Notes: generated by a model from the sequence alone, not told the origin. DNA of 64,000 bases from Torymus aiolomorphi (GCA_036365515.1 CM070874.1:50722583-50786582), one strand, 5' to 3'; shown: positions 30,872 through 43,386, counted from the stretch's first letter. A program made the numbers and translations.

Positions 30872-32745
30872 CCCCCGTATGTAGCAAAGTTATGCGAAAA
30901 TATACCTAAAAGCGTAATCACATCACAGTTTGCAGATGACATTGCGGTATACTGTCAAAGACCTTCTGTAAAGTCGTCTAAAACATTATTAGAAAAAGTA
31001 ATTGCCATAATACATAGTAACCTATATAAACTTGGACTAGAACTTTCACCACACAAAACTGTATTCATACACTTCAACAAAAATAAAAATAATATTCTAC
31101 CGGGACAAACAGAAATACAGATAAATAACATTACAGTTAAGTCTAGCAAATCTGCTCGATTTCTCGGCATTATTTTCGATCATAGATTCTCATTTAACGA
31201 ACAAATTGATGGAATTCACAAAAATTGTTTTAAAGCTCTAAACTTAATTAAATTTCTGAGAGGAATGTGGTGGGATACTCATCCAAATACTCTCATCACA
31301 CTACATAAAAGCTTCGTTAGATCAATTACTGACTATGGTTATTTTGTTTATTTCCCTACCTAAAAACAACAAATACAAATACTTGAGAAAATTCAATATT
31401 CCGCAATTAGACTAGCGCTTGGTTATAGAATAAGTACCTCTACGAACATATTACTAGCAGAGTCTAAAATGCAATCAATACAAGAGCGCACGAAATTTCT
31501 ATGTAAGAATTATCTATATAAAATATATAGAAATAAAAATTTGCTCGTACACAGTACGACACACCATTTTAACAAACTTCTGAAAAACAAAAATAAAAAG
31601 CGTAAATTTAGTAATCGTTTACTACGGAACTGTATAGAGGAGGTTAACAGCCACACAGATCTGATATATTCTCAAGACAACTACAATATATATAATTACA
31701 ACTACAACGCCTTAACTAACAAAATCAATGTAAATGTCGAATAAGGCAAGCAACTAAAAACAATTGCAAATCCCAACTTGATCATTAACGACGTCATATC
31801 TAAAGAAAATGCTAACATCTTCTATACAGACGGCAGTAAATCTCATAACTCAATATCTGTAGGAAGTGCCTGCTTCTGCGACAACTTAAATCAATCTGTA
31901 ACACATAGCATTAATACATTGGCGTCCGTATTCACCGCAGAATACATAGCGATAATAAGTGCAATAAACCTCGCATTGAAATAAACAGATCGCAACGCGC
32001 TCATTTTCAACGACTCATTAAGTACACTTCTATCTTTGAAAAATCCTAATTTATCAATAAAAACAAATCCTTACATACTTGAATTGAAAAACAAAATATA
32101 TGAATTCACATCCAAGTCGTTATATAAAAAAGAAATAAAGCTCTATTGGATCCCTGCACATACAGACACTCTGGCGAAAGAAGCGTCACAAAATGTATAG
32201 GTACCAACTCTATCAAAATCCCCTACACAGACCTAAAAGAATCAACCAAAGCAGAGGCAATCAAAAACACGTTAGATATAATAAAAAATGAAGGACTCAA
32301 AAAGGCACCAATTACTTCAACAATTTCCTCAATTACTCTTCCAAACCGTGGTTCGCAAACAAAACATTACCATGCGAAATAATCGTTATCTTAAATAGGT
32401 GTAGATCAGGCCACCACAGTCTAGCCTCCTCACTTTTCCGAATAGGACTAAAAGATAACCCTTTATGTCAATGCGGATACGAAAACGAAAATATCGACCA
32501 CATACTACACTATGGCATTTTCCTATATTCAATGACGAAACAGAACATCTTCCTCTCGATGACATACACTAAGCTATTGTCAAACCCTACTGCGAAAATT
32601 TGTAAAATCTTAATTTAAAACATAATATGATACTATAATATTGCAAATGAAACCTACACTAATATTCATTCTGTTTATATATTGTACTGCAAAATAACTC
32701 TATGTACAAGAGTTAAAATTGCTTAAATAAATAAAAAAAAAATTT

Positions 32746-33357
32746 TGATTTCAATTGCAATCGATTACAAAGGTTTTCTTTTACGTGTACACAAATTTAC
32801 AAGAACTAAACACTATTTTATCAACTTAATTTTTTCAATAACTACGACGAGTCTAGCCATATTCAGAGACTCTCCATAAGAACCCATGTTAATTTTAAAC
32901 TACAATATTTCGAAAACTAGTTCGCAAATCATATTCAAATTTGTCAAAGACGTTTATAATGATATTATTGACCTACTGACGAAATTTTATTGATCTGACA
33001 TTATTTTTTACATATAGCCCATACAACCTTAAAATTAAGTAGTCGATTAATGCACCGTGTTTATCGCATTCGCTACGCTCGTGCACTAACCTCACGGTGC
33101 AAAACTGGACTGCTTAAGGCACAAATAGGCATGATAGCGGACTTAGGTAAACGTACTATAAAATATTGTACGGTGCCTTCAGTGGCTCACTGCACGACTT
33201 GAATTATCACCCTCGCTGCGCTAGGGCGCTAATTTCACGTCGTACAATAATAACTTAAGGCACTAGTATCGTAATATACTATTTTTCTGTCAGTGCTGGG
33301 CTGTCAGTGTTGTTTACCTGGTAGTGAAGAATACATTAGTGGTCAAATGGACTGTTG
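32746..33357. other. Intergenic sequence, no gene
   Basis: AT-rich, with a more balanced block at 33050-33270 having 'CGCTACGCTCGTGC' and 'CTCGCTGCGCTAGGGCGC' words that look like an old short repeat. No ends or coding sequence are recognised. Confidence 0.45.
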
Positions 33358-33490
33358 CTGAATCGCGAGACGGTTGAGCCGACCATATGGCGAGACGGTC
33401 GACTCAACGCCCAATAGCGATACAGTCGAATCAATGCCCAATAGCGAGACGATCAAGCCGAACCTCAATAGCCAGTCGGTCGAGCTGACA
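33358..33490 (+). repeat. Short degenerate tandem repeat (GCGAGACGGTCGA)
   Basis: About five diverged ~28-30-bp units sharing (A/G)GCGA(G/T)AC(G/A)GTCGA(G/C/A)(C/T) with a CAATAG spacer. Confidence 0.6.
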
Positions 33491-33499
33491 TTAATTTTC

Positions 33500-35480
33500 G
33501 AGAAAATTGAGCCGACGCGCAGTGGATAAAAACTTGCTTTTTTAAAACAAAATTAGGGCCAACGCTCAATTTTGATCCAATCAACACCGGATTTTGCTTC
33601 CCCAAAGAAGAAGCTTCGTAACGGTAAAAAATACTTTTGAGACAAAAAATATTTAAAAACATGTTTTAATACTTTTGACACTAAAATCTGTCGTTTTTGA
33701 GCAAAAAAATATTCGTGCGTGCGCGCGCGCGCGCGCGCGCGTGTGTGTGTGTACGGGCGATAACCTTTAAACCATTCGATCGATTTTCATCGGACAAAGC
33801 TTATTCTCTTTGTTTCGGAGATTTTGAAGGGCATAAGCAATTTTTTTATTTTATCGATTTCTTAAAAAATTTTGTATTTATCGACTTAAACTTTTAACCA
33901 CTTATTGCACTTAGGGGAAGGCGGGGCATGGCGTGTCAGGTAGGTAAGTTTGGCACCCTCATATTTTTAATATTAATGAATGCAAAAAATGTAATTTTTA
34001 CATAAACCTAATTAGATATGCTTTTAGAATTTTCCTCTATACTTTTGAGATTATAGATAATGTTTAACATTTAATTTAATAAGATTGAAAATCGGTGCTT
34101 AGAAACAAGGTTGACTTCATTTTTAAGTCGCTTGGAGCAACGAGAAAATGATTTTTTTTCTAAATGAGACCAAACCTATTTGATAGTTTCAACTTTTATC
34201 TTTCAAGCCTGTTTTTGTTTTTTTCAGAAAATCTTTATAAATAATATAATTAAAAAATGAAAATGGTATTAAAATGGGGCATGACGTGGCACCCTGGCGG
34301 GGCACGCGTGGCACACTCGGGTGTATCAGTGCGCCGCGGCGGCCGCCGAGCGAAGTGATGTAACCTACAAACCAAAAATGGAGCAAGATGGGACACTGCG
34401 TAGATGAACTACGCAGTGCAATAATTTAGTTTTAAGTAGTTTTTAGTTTCAATTATTACATTAATAAGTAAATAACGATTATTTCGACTGCGTATTAATA
34501 GAGTAGAAAAAACAATGGTAAGGAAGGAATCAATTGTAGATACTCAAACTGCCTTTTTCAATGGTCAGGTAGTTCAAATATGCTACATAGATGAAAATGA
34601 TGCGAAATCTTTAAATTTAAACTTATTGTAATAATAATGATAATTTGTTAATCAAACAAAAGTATTATGTTGTGATCATATTTTATAAGAAGGAATTTAT
34701 AATATAAAATCATTTATTAAAGTGTAATAATTTATTTTAAAATAAAAATTGTTATGTTCCTTAATAAAAATAAAATTTTAAATTTTCAATAGACTGATTA
34801 ATTATTTGATTTTTGAAAATTTTATTATGGCATAATTATTAAAGTATTAATTACTGGAAAAAAGAATTGAAAAATACTTATAGTAAAATATTAAATTTGA
34901 CCGTGCCATGCGTGCCCCGTCGGGTGCCACAATCCACCCGCCGGTGGGGCACGTAGAGCATTTTTTTCAGAATTTCTTTTCTGTATTTTATCAATAATTA
35001 AAAGAAAATGAAAAAAAAGTTAATAGTTTATTTTATTTTATTTTTTTCTGATCTAATTATTCCGTTTTTGTACATTTTGAAATAATACATGGTTTAGTTG
35101 TTATTTTTAATCAAAGTTAGGGTGTCACACGTGCCCCGCCCTCCCCTATCGACTATAACTTTGCTTTAAAATTTCAAAAGATTATCTTCATTTGTTTTCG
35201 AGAAAAAATTATTAAAAAAAAAATGCATTTTCGTTCTCATACGATAACAGGAGTAAAAATCAATCAATCGTCTAAATTTGGCACAGAGATTATATGTTTG
35301 AACCGAGTTCGGTCCCAAAAAATATCCGACTGTAACGACCAAAGATATTTGAGGTTAAAAATTTTTTATTCATATTTTCGAATACCGTTTTCTTTGAGTA
35401 TATTTCGTTTATCGACTTAAAATTTTAACCAATTAATATACTTATCGAGTACAACATTGAAATTTCAAGAGATAAAATAT
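33500..35480 (+). repeat. Dispersed AT-rich repeat family, copy 1 (split by a TA element)
   Basis: Order of landmarks: 'AAGCTTCGTAACGGT', 'AAAAACATGTTTTAA', a (CG)n(TG)n run (33716-33752), CGATAACCTTTAAACCATTC, 'CACTTATTGCACTTA', [insertion 33914-35146], CGATAACAGGAGTAAAAATC, CAAAGATATTTGAGGTTAAA, and 'CTTATCGAGTACAAC'. The same ordered words recur at 39600-40430 and in part at 37480-37620, 38610-39010 and (inverted) 43120-43350. Confidence 0.65.
33914..35146. mobile_element. 1.2-kb TA-flanked element with GGGGARGGCGGGGCA ends
   Basis: Left end GGGGAAGGCGGGGCATGGCG, right end the inverse ...CGTGCCCCGCCCTCCCC. TA flanks both sides (33912-33913, 35147-35148). It interrupts the dispersed repeat copy 1. 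GC-rich words 'GTGGGGCACG' also occur inside (34275-34340, 34905-34955). No transposase, so a non-autonomous Tc1/mariner-like element by its TA target. Confidence 0.75.
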
Positions 35481-35706
35481 GTAAAAATGTAAAAGACATG
35501 CACATTGATAAATAACAATTATTTATCAATATAGTGATTTAAACAATCAGTGTATTAGAAAAATAACTTTAGTTTGAGGAAAAATGAAGTTATAAGTTTA
35601 AGAACATATTTGTTTGAAGCATCATACAATTATAGAGATAACTTAGTACTTAATATAAGAATCTTATAGTACTTTAAAAAAAGTTTAACAATTTAATAGG
35701 GATAGT

Positions 35707-36009
35707 ATATCGACGGCTGAGCGGAACAAGGTTATATCTCGGCGCGCGGACGAAGAACGTCGTATCCCGCCGTATACTGGCCGTGTACTGGCTGCAAGAG
35801 CGCCGAGATACGACGTTCTTCATCCGCGTGGTGAGATACAATGTTCATCTTCATCCGCGTGGTGAGATATGAGGTTCTTCATCTGCGCTGTGAGATGTGA
35901 CGTTCTTCATCCGCGCGGTAAGATACGATGTTCTTCATCCGCGCAGTGAGATATGACGTTCTTCATTCGCGCGGTGAGATACGATCTTGTTCCGCTCAGC
36001 CGTCGATAT
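35707..36009. mobile_element. 303-bp element with 24-bp inverted ends and internal ~29-bp tandem repeats
   Basis: Ends are exact 24-bp inverted repeats (35707-35730 and 35986-36009) containing CGACGGCTGAGCGGAACAAG. Between them are about six copies of 'GAGATA(C/T)GA(C/T)GTTCTTCATCC' then GCG(C/T)GGT. The target duplication is unclear. Confidence 0.8.
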
Positions 36010-37480
36010 GTAGTTTTAAAAAATGACACGGATAATTTACATTATTTTTTATTAAATAAGAACATAATAACTATGATTTACCATGGCAAAATTATCAGCA
36101 AACGAAAAGAAATGTATCGTAAACTATTGAGAAAATAATGACAATACCGTTGTTATTGCCACAAATGCTTTCGGAATGGAAGTCGACTCAGCGGACGTCC
36201 GTTTTATTATCAATTTTTCCGGATTTTTCTTCATGAACATTTAAAAAAAACCGGTGTTAATTATATCAAAATTGAGCGTTAGCCCGAATTTTGTCCTATG
36301 GCTACCTATATCAGTATATGAAACACTACACGATACGCATGCGCGAGCAAAAATTCATCATTCAGTCTCTAACAATGTATTTTTCACAAGAATAGCGATA
36401 AGACGCACTCGGAGTGTAAATATAAACACCGAAAAGGATCGGAATGGCAGACGTTCGCATAAGTTAATGTAAGAATACTTGACTGCACTTCTACTGTCGA
36501 ATCAAAAATGAACTTTGCAAGCTTATTTGTCGTGATGAAGAATCTGCCACAATCCTTTCAATTAATAAATTTAGCTCTGCTTTCACAAGCCGATTTTTTC
36601 GCCGCTGCTCTTGAAGGCGGAAGAAATGCACGCAGGCCTGCTTAAAACAGAGAGCTTTCGAACTTTTATTTTGCGACCGCACAAACGTGTACGTAATTCA
36701 GGAAGAAATCTCAGGTTGTCCGAAGAGACATTAATTCGCCTCCTTAATGCGCACACTTAAGCCCTAGCGTAGACAATCGCTAATCTCGCCATGAAATATA
36801 CACCTTTGCTTTAAGCTTAATGCCTTATTTAAACTGCAAAATTGTATCTTTTATCCTCCTCACTTTCAAACTCGAAGGAGATAGCTGCCGACATTCATCA
36901 ACTTGTACAAATTATTATTTTTACGCTAAAGTAACGAGATAGAGAAATGTATAGATAGATAGAATAAATAAATTGACACACCTGTGCCATTTTTTAAGTG
37001 CTACACAGAGACAAAAGAAAAGTTATAGTAAATTTAATTATAAATGTATGAAATTGAAAATCCAAACAAACCCACTTATATTAATAGTTAAGATATGACG
37101 ATTATCTGAAAGATACAGATAAGTTGAATAAAAATTTGATATCTTAATTATTGTATCAGTCAATATACTTGCAAAATTAACAATAAGCATGGAAATTGAC
37201 ACGATAATAATTGAAAGATTCTGAAGCTTTTCATTAATAAATAAAAAACATATAATAAAATATTTATGACTTTTGAAAAGAAAGCGTATTGGGGTATTAA
37301 TTTTAACCAATGAAATATAGGGTACTTCTCCCTATTTGTGTGCCCATCCTAATTTCTATAACTTTAACGCGACATACAAATAAACAGACACTGAAATAAT
37401 ATTTGAATAATTTTTTTTACAAAATAATAATATTTAGCTTTGATAAAAATTAAGTATTAAGCTTTTTGATTTTTCAAAGA
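36010..37480. other. AT-rich sequence, no gene seen
   Basis: Nothing recognisable in coding terms. The piece at 36240-36300 resembles the start of dispersed repeat copy 1 (…AAAATTGAGCGTTAGCCC…). The short open frames have no domains. Confidence 0.5.
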
Positions 37481-37689
37481 GGAAGCTTTGTAACGGTGAA
37501 AAAAATGTTTCGGTCAAAAAAGTATTAAAAACATGTTTTAAGAATAGTAGCATAAAAATATTTTTATTTTAAGAAATTTTTTTTTCTATGTGTGTGTGTG
37601 TATATATATGTGTGTGTGTGTGTGTTTTGTAGTGGAGGTTAGGAAAAAAAGTCTACGCATACAAAGATGTTATGTGGGGCTTGGCCATT

Positions 37690-38600
37690 GCTAGTAATAC
37701 CCACTAAAAACCTCCTGCTGATCTTCTGAGCAGGACCTCGACTCGGCTGAGTATTCTCCCCGCGGAAACCGCCGTTAGGCATTACCTCGCGAGGGGAAGC
37801 CTTCGCCTTTACGGCCCTCTACACCGCCTGGCGCTTGGTCATGCGGCTTTCTCTTCTTTCTTCTTCTCTTCTTTCTTCTTTTATTCTTTTTTCTTCTCTT
37901 CTTTCTTCTTCTCTTCATTCACTTTATCTTCTTTTTTCTTCTTTTCTAATGCAATTTAGTCTATCTACCACGCTAACGGCATCCTCTCTGTGAAAAGAAT
38001 AGGCACATCCCAATGACCTCGGGAGACAAGGGGCCTTTCAATAAGGTCCTGAACCGTTCTTTCTCTTCTCGAAACCTGGGACACACGAACAAAGCATGTA
38101 CCACATCCTCCTCAACTTCAGGACATGCCGGGCACTCCGTGCTTTGGTATACACCAATCCTCTTCAGGTAGCTGCGAAAGCAGCCATGCTCAGTTAGTTC
38201 CTGAGTGAGATGAAACGTGACGAATCCGTATCACAACACATGGGATGATGCGATGGGTCGACCGACCTTTGTCTGCCGTATCCCATCGTTGCTGTCCTCT
38301 TTCCCGGTCTTCCTGGACCATCGGTTTCGACGCTGTCCCTGGTAAAAGTCACCCTCTTCTCTAACCATGCTTTCGCGATACAACTCAGCTTTTTCACACG
38401 CCATTACGTCTACGGATAGCAGTCTGGCGACTACCGAGACAGCGATGTCTGACACAGTACGGTAGGCACAGGTCACTCTCAGCGCGATTGTCTTGCAGGC
38501 CCTTTTGCAAGCGACCCTGTAGCTCGGGTTACTACATATAGCATCAGCTCAGATTGAGGCTCCGTACAGAATCACGGAATATATCACCGATGAAAGAAGG
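37690..38600 (-). pseudogene. R1-clade-like LINE, 3' end of ORF2
   Basis: Read leftward from 38600: SVILYGAS, then after a stop ADAICSNPSYRVACKRACKT, then …LRVTCAYRTVSDIAVSVVARLL…, ELYRESMVREEGDFYQGQR. After a break near 38236 it continues …VTFHLTQELTEHGCFRSYL… and a zinc-like CPACPEVEEDVVHALFVCPRF. This order (post-RT helical domain, then CCHC-like knuckle) is typical of R1/TRAS/SART-type ORF2 C-termini. 5'-truncated, stop-containing. A TC-rich stretch follows at 37849-37935, in the 3' part. Confidence 0.8.
37849..37935 (+). repeat. (CTTCTTCTCTT)n pyrimidine-rich repeat
   Basis: Irregular TTCTTC/CTCTTCTTT units, all pyrimidine on the + strand. Confidence 0.85.
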
Positions 38601-38609
38601 TTTTAGTAA

Positions 38610-39010
38610 AGAATATGTATACAAAATTTCATTAAGATGGCTGGATTATTTTTGGAGATATTCGTGAGAAAAATTTGTGAAGAAAAAAATATGCGTTTCC
38701 CTTGCCGCACGATAACTGGAGTAAAAATCAATAAATCTTTATGAAATTTCGCACAGGGTTAGCTCTTTTAAACTTCTGAAGCTCTTTCGTTGGCCACGTA
38801 AAAATGCTCATAAAATTCGAAGATATTTCAGGTTAAATTTTTTTTTTAAATGTTTTAAATAGCATTTTCTTGAAAACGATTCGACAAATCAAATTGAAAT
38901 TCATAGGCTGCCTAGCTCACACTGTGAAGAATATATGTACAAAATTTCATTAAGATTGCGGGATTATTTTTGGTTATATTTGTGAGAAAAATTTTTGAAG
39001 AAAAAAAAAA
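38610..39010 (+). repeat. Dispersed AT-rich repeat family, partial copy
   Basis: Contains CGATAACTGGAGTAAAAATC and GAAGATATTTCAGGTTAAAT, matching copy 1, plus its own ~70-bp direct repeat (ATGTATACAAAATTTCATTA, then AGAT at about 38618 and 38934). Confidence 0.6.
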
Positions 39011-39599
39011 TATGAATGTAGGAAAGGGGTTATATTATTGATGGTGTAGTGCATGTGTATTATAGTTGCGCTCCGGTTAGGAAGGTTTTTTATTATTATT
39101 AATATATCAAAATAGTAATTTTGTTTTGAGATAATCTCAGTGGCAGCTAATAAAGGATTTCAAAAAACCGAAAAAGTATGTAATTTTTGTAAATATTAAT
39201 GAAGTTTTAAATTATTGAAAAAACATCTGGAATGAATAAACATCCTAGTGGAAATAGTAAATAAGTGTATATTTCTGTAAAAAAGGTATCTAAATGTAAA
39301 TAAGTGTAAATAAATTTTGTAATTGGAACACGGATTTACATTTATTTAGGTTTTTTTACAGAAATTTACACGAATTTGTACGAATTATACATTTATCCTC
39401 TCTTTAAAAAACGATGGCCGGATGTTGTGAAGCACTTAAAGAGTGATTTTGATTGGTCTGTAAGGAATAGGCGCGAAAATTCTCTACTTCCGCTACATTT
39501 GAATTTTTGAAATTGAATTTATTCTTAACTATTTAAAACTAAATAATTAAATCAAATTAGAATAAAAAGATTAATTTTGTTATGCTTTGAAAAATGATC

Positions 39600-40430
39600 T
39601 GATTGTTGAAATGTTCAAAAACATGTTTTAAGACTTTTGGCGCTAAAATCCGTTGTTTTTGATAAAAAAATGTTGGTGTTTGTGTGTGTGTGTGTGCGTG
39701 TGCGTGTGCGTGTGCGCGTGTGTGTGTGTACAGGCGATAACTTTTGAACCGATCGACCGATTTACATCGGAAAAGGCTTATTCTCTTCGTTTCGAAGGAG
39801 AAAAGAGAAAGCATAACCTACTTTTTGATTTTACCGATTTTTTGTTTTTATAACCAAAAAACGATTTTGAATTTTTCGTTTTTTTGATTTTTTAATTTGT
39901 TTCAGTCAGTATTACTTAATAAACTAAATTTTTATTAAAAGGTCTTTAAATTACCTACAATTTCTTGTTTTTAAATTTAAATTATTTCTAGCCTGTCATT
40001 TGTTATTAATGAAAATATGGTTTATATTTCTTTAATTAATATCTCAAAAACTTTTTCATTATTCCACTCAATTTTTTACCACTTATTACACTTATGGAGT
40101 ATAAAATTATGTTAAAATTTCAAGAGGTTATGTGGATTTGTTTCCGAGAAAAAAATTATTTTTGAAAACAAGTGCGTTTTCATTCGTTAACGATATCAGG
40201 AGTAAAAGTCAATGAATCGTTTTGAAATTTGCCAAAGAATTAGCTTTTTTATATCTAAGGATTCAGTTCTTTGCCGAAAAAAATCTGACGTTGTGACCAA
40301 AGATATTTGAGGTTAAAATTTTTTTTATAAATTTCTTATATTTGCATTTTTAAAAAGAATATTCCATTGATTGACTCAAAATTTTTACCACTTATTACAC
40401 TTATCGAGTACAACAGCCCCAAAACACAAA
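39600..40430 (+). repeat. Dispersed AT-rich repeat family, copy 2 (uninterrupted)
   Basis: AAAAACATGTTTTAAGAC, 'TAAAATCCGTTGTTTTTGAT', a (TG)n run (39674-39728), GCGATAACTTTTGAACCGAT, 'CACTTATTACACTTAT', AACGATATCAGGAGTAAAAG, CAAAGATATTTGAGGTTAAA, 'ACTTATCGAGTACAAC'. It has sequence directly across the point where copy 1 is interrupted by the TA element, confirming that insertion. Confidence 0.65.
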
Positions 40431-41464
40431 TATAAAGTTTTAGAGAAAAATATGCAATAGGTCTATTTAATTTGTATATCATATATAAATAAAATAATTA
40501 TTGTGTTCTAGGTCATATCCCCGAGAAAGTAATTTCAGATTGAGTCCGACGGCAACGTGTACTAGGGCAACGATAATAATTTACTTTCAAAATATGAATT
40601 TCGTAAAAATTTCATAAAAATATTTCATAAAAATATCGATTCTTAAAAAACTACCTCTCTGTTAAATTTCATAACGATTCATTGTCTTTTGTTAAGAAGT
40701 ATAAGTTAGTTATTATATTTGTATGATTGTTACAATGATGGATGAACTTTAAACCACTAAGTCGAGCAGGATAGTAGTTAAATACCTGTTTCAAAACAAA
40801 TATTTATTAGATTATTGCCAATACATACTTTTCTTTCTCAAACTAATGTATTTCTTTAAACTTTTTTTATAACAATAACTAATTGTTTGTACAGCATACA
40901 TAAATGAAAAAACAAAAAAGATATTTTTTATATTCAGTCAAATTGTTTAACAAACAACAAAGAACCACAAAGAAAAGAGTTTTATTTATTAATAAAGTTT
41001 TGTTGTAAAACATTTACTTTTGTTTTTTAAATTTAAAAAATGGAATCGATAAATTAATTTGAGGAAGCATGTTGCCAATGAATTGGCAACGGTTTTTTAA
41101 ATAATTTAATAAGTTAAAATTTTAAAAATTAATAATTGTTTACAATATAATTTTTAAATTTAATACTTTATACAATAGAATAAAAAAATTGAGTTTGAGA
41201 AATCTAGGTGCCAATAAATTGGCAGTGGTTTTTAGTTAGTACTAAGATTGCAATAATGCTTTAAAAAGTACAGCATGTGATTTGGAAAGATTTATTACTT
41301 TTTCTTAAAAGGAAAAGGTTCTAGGTGTTCAGTGCCTAGAGAAATGTAATGGGTTAGAAAATGTTCCTTCTAATAGTCACAATAATTTGATATTTTGCCG
41401 CACTGAGGTTCGAAAGTTTGGGATTCTAGCGATCTTGTACGTCGTTTTTCGCATATATGGCTTA
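40431..41464. other. AT-rich sequence, no gene seen
   Basis: No coding signal. Small palindromic words GTTGCCAATGAATTGGCAAC (41071-41090) and TGCCAATAAATTGGCA (41212-41227) recur, and a similar one is at about 42976. Confidence 0.5.
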
Positions 41465-42965
41465 AGGTAAAAGTCACAGTGGTTGAATACGTCCCAGTGG
41501 TTGGACACTATCATACATTTTAATTAAAATAAAATTAAGAATAAATAATTCCATAGATACAAAATTTTTTAAAATATCCTTAATTATCATTTATTTCGAT
41601 AGTCTACAAACTATTGTGCCAGTTTAAAAAAATATTATGAGATAACAGTAATGAACTGCATGCCCCATGACTGCTTGCGTAAATGTTTAGGCTAAGATTA
41701 AAGCACTTCTTAAGCTCGTAAATAATGCAGACATTGTCTTTTCGGAAAAAGTAAAGTTTATTTACCGTATTGAGAGACATAGAATTTATGGCAATCATAA
41801 TTTTTAACAAATATTTTGATTTTCATTCTGAAATTCGCGCGTCTAACTACTGTTACGCGAGAATGGAGTTTGCGCAGTCGTTGGCCACTCGTCAATGCCT
41901 CGATTGGAGTTCCTCGCAATATACAAATTGAGCGATTCAGCAAGATTTTAAGATATTTATTTAATATGGTAAGTATTCATATGCATCATTAATAATTATG
42001 TCTTTATTTTTTTAAATATTTTATACATATAAATTATAAATTTTCTACTTAATGAAAATCTAACCTCAAATGTGCATTTTGGTAATTTTCATAAGTTTTT
42101 CTAAGTATTTATTTTTGTTTTACTTTAGCAATTCTTCTCGAGATGCCTAAAGAAAAAAGAAAAAAAAATATGTAGACAGTCAAGACCAGGTGGTAGAGGC
42201 TGTAAACGGTGTAAAAAAAGGAATGTCGCTGAGAAATGCTAGTAAGCAGTACGATGTACCTCGAAGCACAATTTTTTTCAAAAGTAAAGGGAACACTTTA
42301 CATACAAGAATGGATCCTTCAATATATTTAACAGAAGAAGAAGAGAACAAACTTTGTGCATGGATTGTTTATCTTGGAGAAAGAGGATTTTCAGTATCGA
42401 AGGATCAACTTTTAAACAGTGTTCAGAGTTTCGTTGTAGAGATTAAGAGAGAAACACCATTTAAGAATGACAGGCCAGGTCGTCACTAGTTTGGGGCCTT
42501 TCTTAAACGTCATCTTGAGCTTTTAAGACGAATCGCTCAAACTTTGACTAACACACGTGCTTCTGTGGCAGAGTTAGCTCTACGAAGGTGGTTTAATGAA
42601 GTGCAGGAACATTTAAGAAAACTCAATTTACTTGAGATTGATGAAAGTAGAGTGTACAACTGTGACGAAAATGGTTTTCGACTTTGTCCTGAATTGGGTC
42701 AGGCGATAGTGAAGAAAGATTCAAAGTCAGTATATATTCTGTTGTGAATGGTGATGACAAAGAATGCTTAACAGCGCTGTTCATGGTAAATGCTGCTGGA
42801 ACGATAGGCCCACCTATGCTTTTTGCTTTTTATTTGGTTATAAAAGAATACCATATAATATTACAAAAAATGTGCCAAAGGACTAGTGCATCGGTGTTAG
42901 TGATAAAGGCTGGATGACTGGAGAAATATTTTTCGAATATGTGTCTAATGTGTTTATCCATGGTT
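41465..42965 (+). pseudogene. Second Tigger/pogo-like transposase remnant
   Basis: A TA plus AGGTAAAAGTCACAG end at 41463 precedes it. The coding remnant runs from about 42144: a helix-turn-helix (…VVEAVNGVKKGMSLRNASKQ… YDVPRSTIFF), a CENP-B-type domain (42300-42490: LTEEEENKLCAWIVYLGERG, …DRPGRH), a stop in place of Trp at about 42487-42489, then ELALRRWFNEVQEHLRKLNL and the start of the DDE domain with its first Asp (…SRVYNCDENGFRLCPELGQA…). Breaks near 42747 and 42850, fading out by ~42965; the right transposon end is not found. It is more complete in the catalytic part than the 4193-6267 gene. Confidence 0.75.
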
Positions 42966-43386
42966 AAAAAATCGCTGCCAATACATTGGCACTTAGCTTC
43001 CTCAAAATAATGTATTTATTCATTTTTTTTTTAATTTTTTATAACAATAATTAATTGTATCATACCCAATTTTCTTTATGAATATTTGTAATAAATTAAT
43101 ATATATTTTTCGAAGATTAATTCTTGTTACTCTTTTTCTCGTGCGACAACCCGATATTTTTATAAATCAATTTTTTCAAAATATTATCACATGTTCAATT
43201 AGTTTTATTTTAAACCTCAAATATCTTTTGTCGTAATAGTTCGATTTTATTCGGCAACGAATTCAGTTTGAAGATATAAAAAAAAAAATCTCTCCCAAAT
43301 TTTAGGACTATTGGTTGATTTTCTTAATATTGTTATCGCGTGACAACAAAACTCCCCTACTTTTTTATAAAACATGTTATATATAT
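42966..43386 (-). repeat. Dispersed repeat family fragment in inverse orientation, then AT-rich flank
   Basis: 43190-43345 reads, on the minus strand, like copy 1/2 (…AAAGATATTTGAGGTTTAAA… and CGATAACAATATTAAGAAAA). The flank ends in TTATATATAT, the target of LTR element A. Confidence 0.5.

Larger units (their letters stand above)
28310..32625 (+). pseudogene. LINE ORF2: endonuclease, reverse transcriptase, RNase H (fragmented)
   Basis: ATG at 28310 begins an AP-endonuclease start (KIIFWNSRSIMKRKEEI). After a probable internal deletion comes its C-terminal half (about 28438-28672: …NSTIFAGDLNAHHKNWNC…). RT pieces: SACGIDGLDYDTFQRLP (about 29173-29223), …SGFRKGQLTTDNLIN… (about 29450), LDVNRAFDNVN, then after the fold-back insertions …ITSQFADDIAVYC… (about 30917, catalytic FADD) and …SARFLGIIFDHRFSF…. 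RNase H: IFYTDGSKSHNSISVGSACF (about 31807), FTAEYIAIISA, LIFNDSLS, and LYWIPAHT (about 32141). A zinc-like tail CRSGHHSL…CQCGYENENIDHIL follows. Numerous stops; about 80-100 RT residues are missing around 30080-30870. Confidence 0.8.
26200..32745 (+). mobile_element. Degraded I/Jockey-type non-LTR retrotransposon with RNase H
   Basis: ORF1-like gag with CCHC knuckle, then ORF2 with AP endonuclease, RT and RNase H pieces, ending in AAATAAATAAAAAAAAA (about 32724-32740). It is interrupted by a hairpin element (27611-28206) and G/C-capped fold-back elements (29588-30871), with many stops and frame breaks. The left end is not precisely placed; sequence before the ORF1 ATG at 26239 is probably its 5' UTR. 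Confidence 0.75.

Noticed and set aside
33060..33260. GC-balanced block with CTCGCTGCGC words as a CpG-island promoter
   Set aside because: Short, no gene downstream; better explained as an old repeat fragment.
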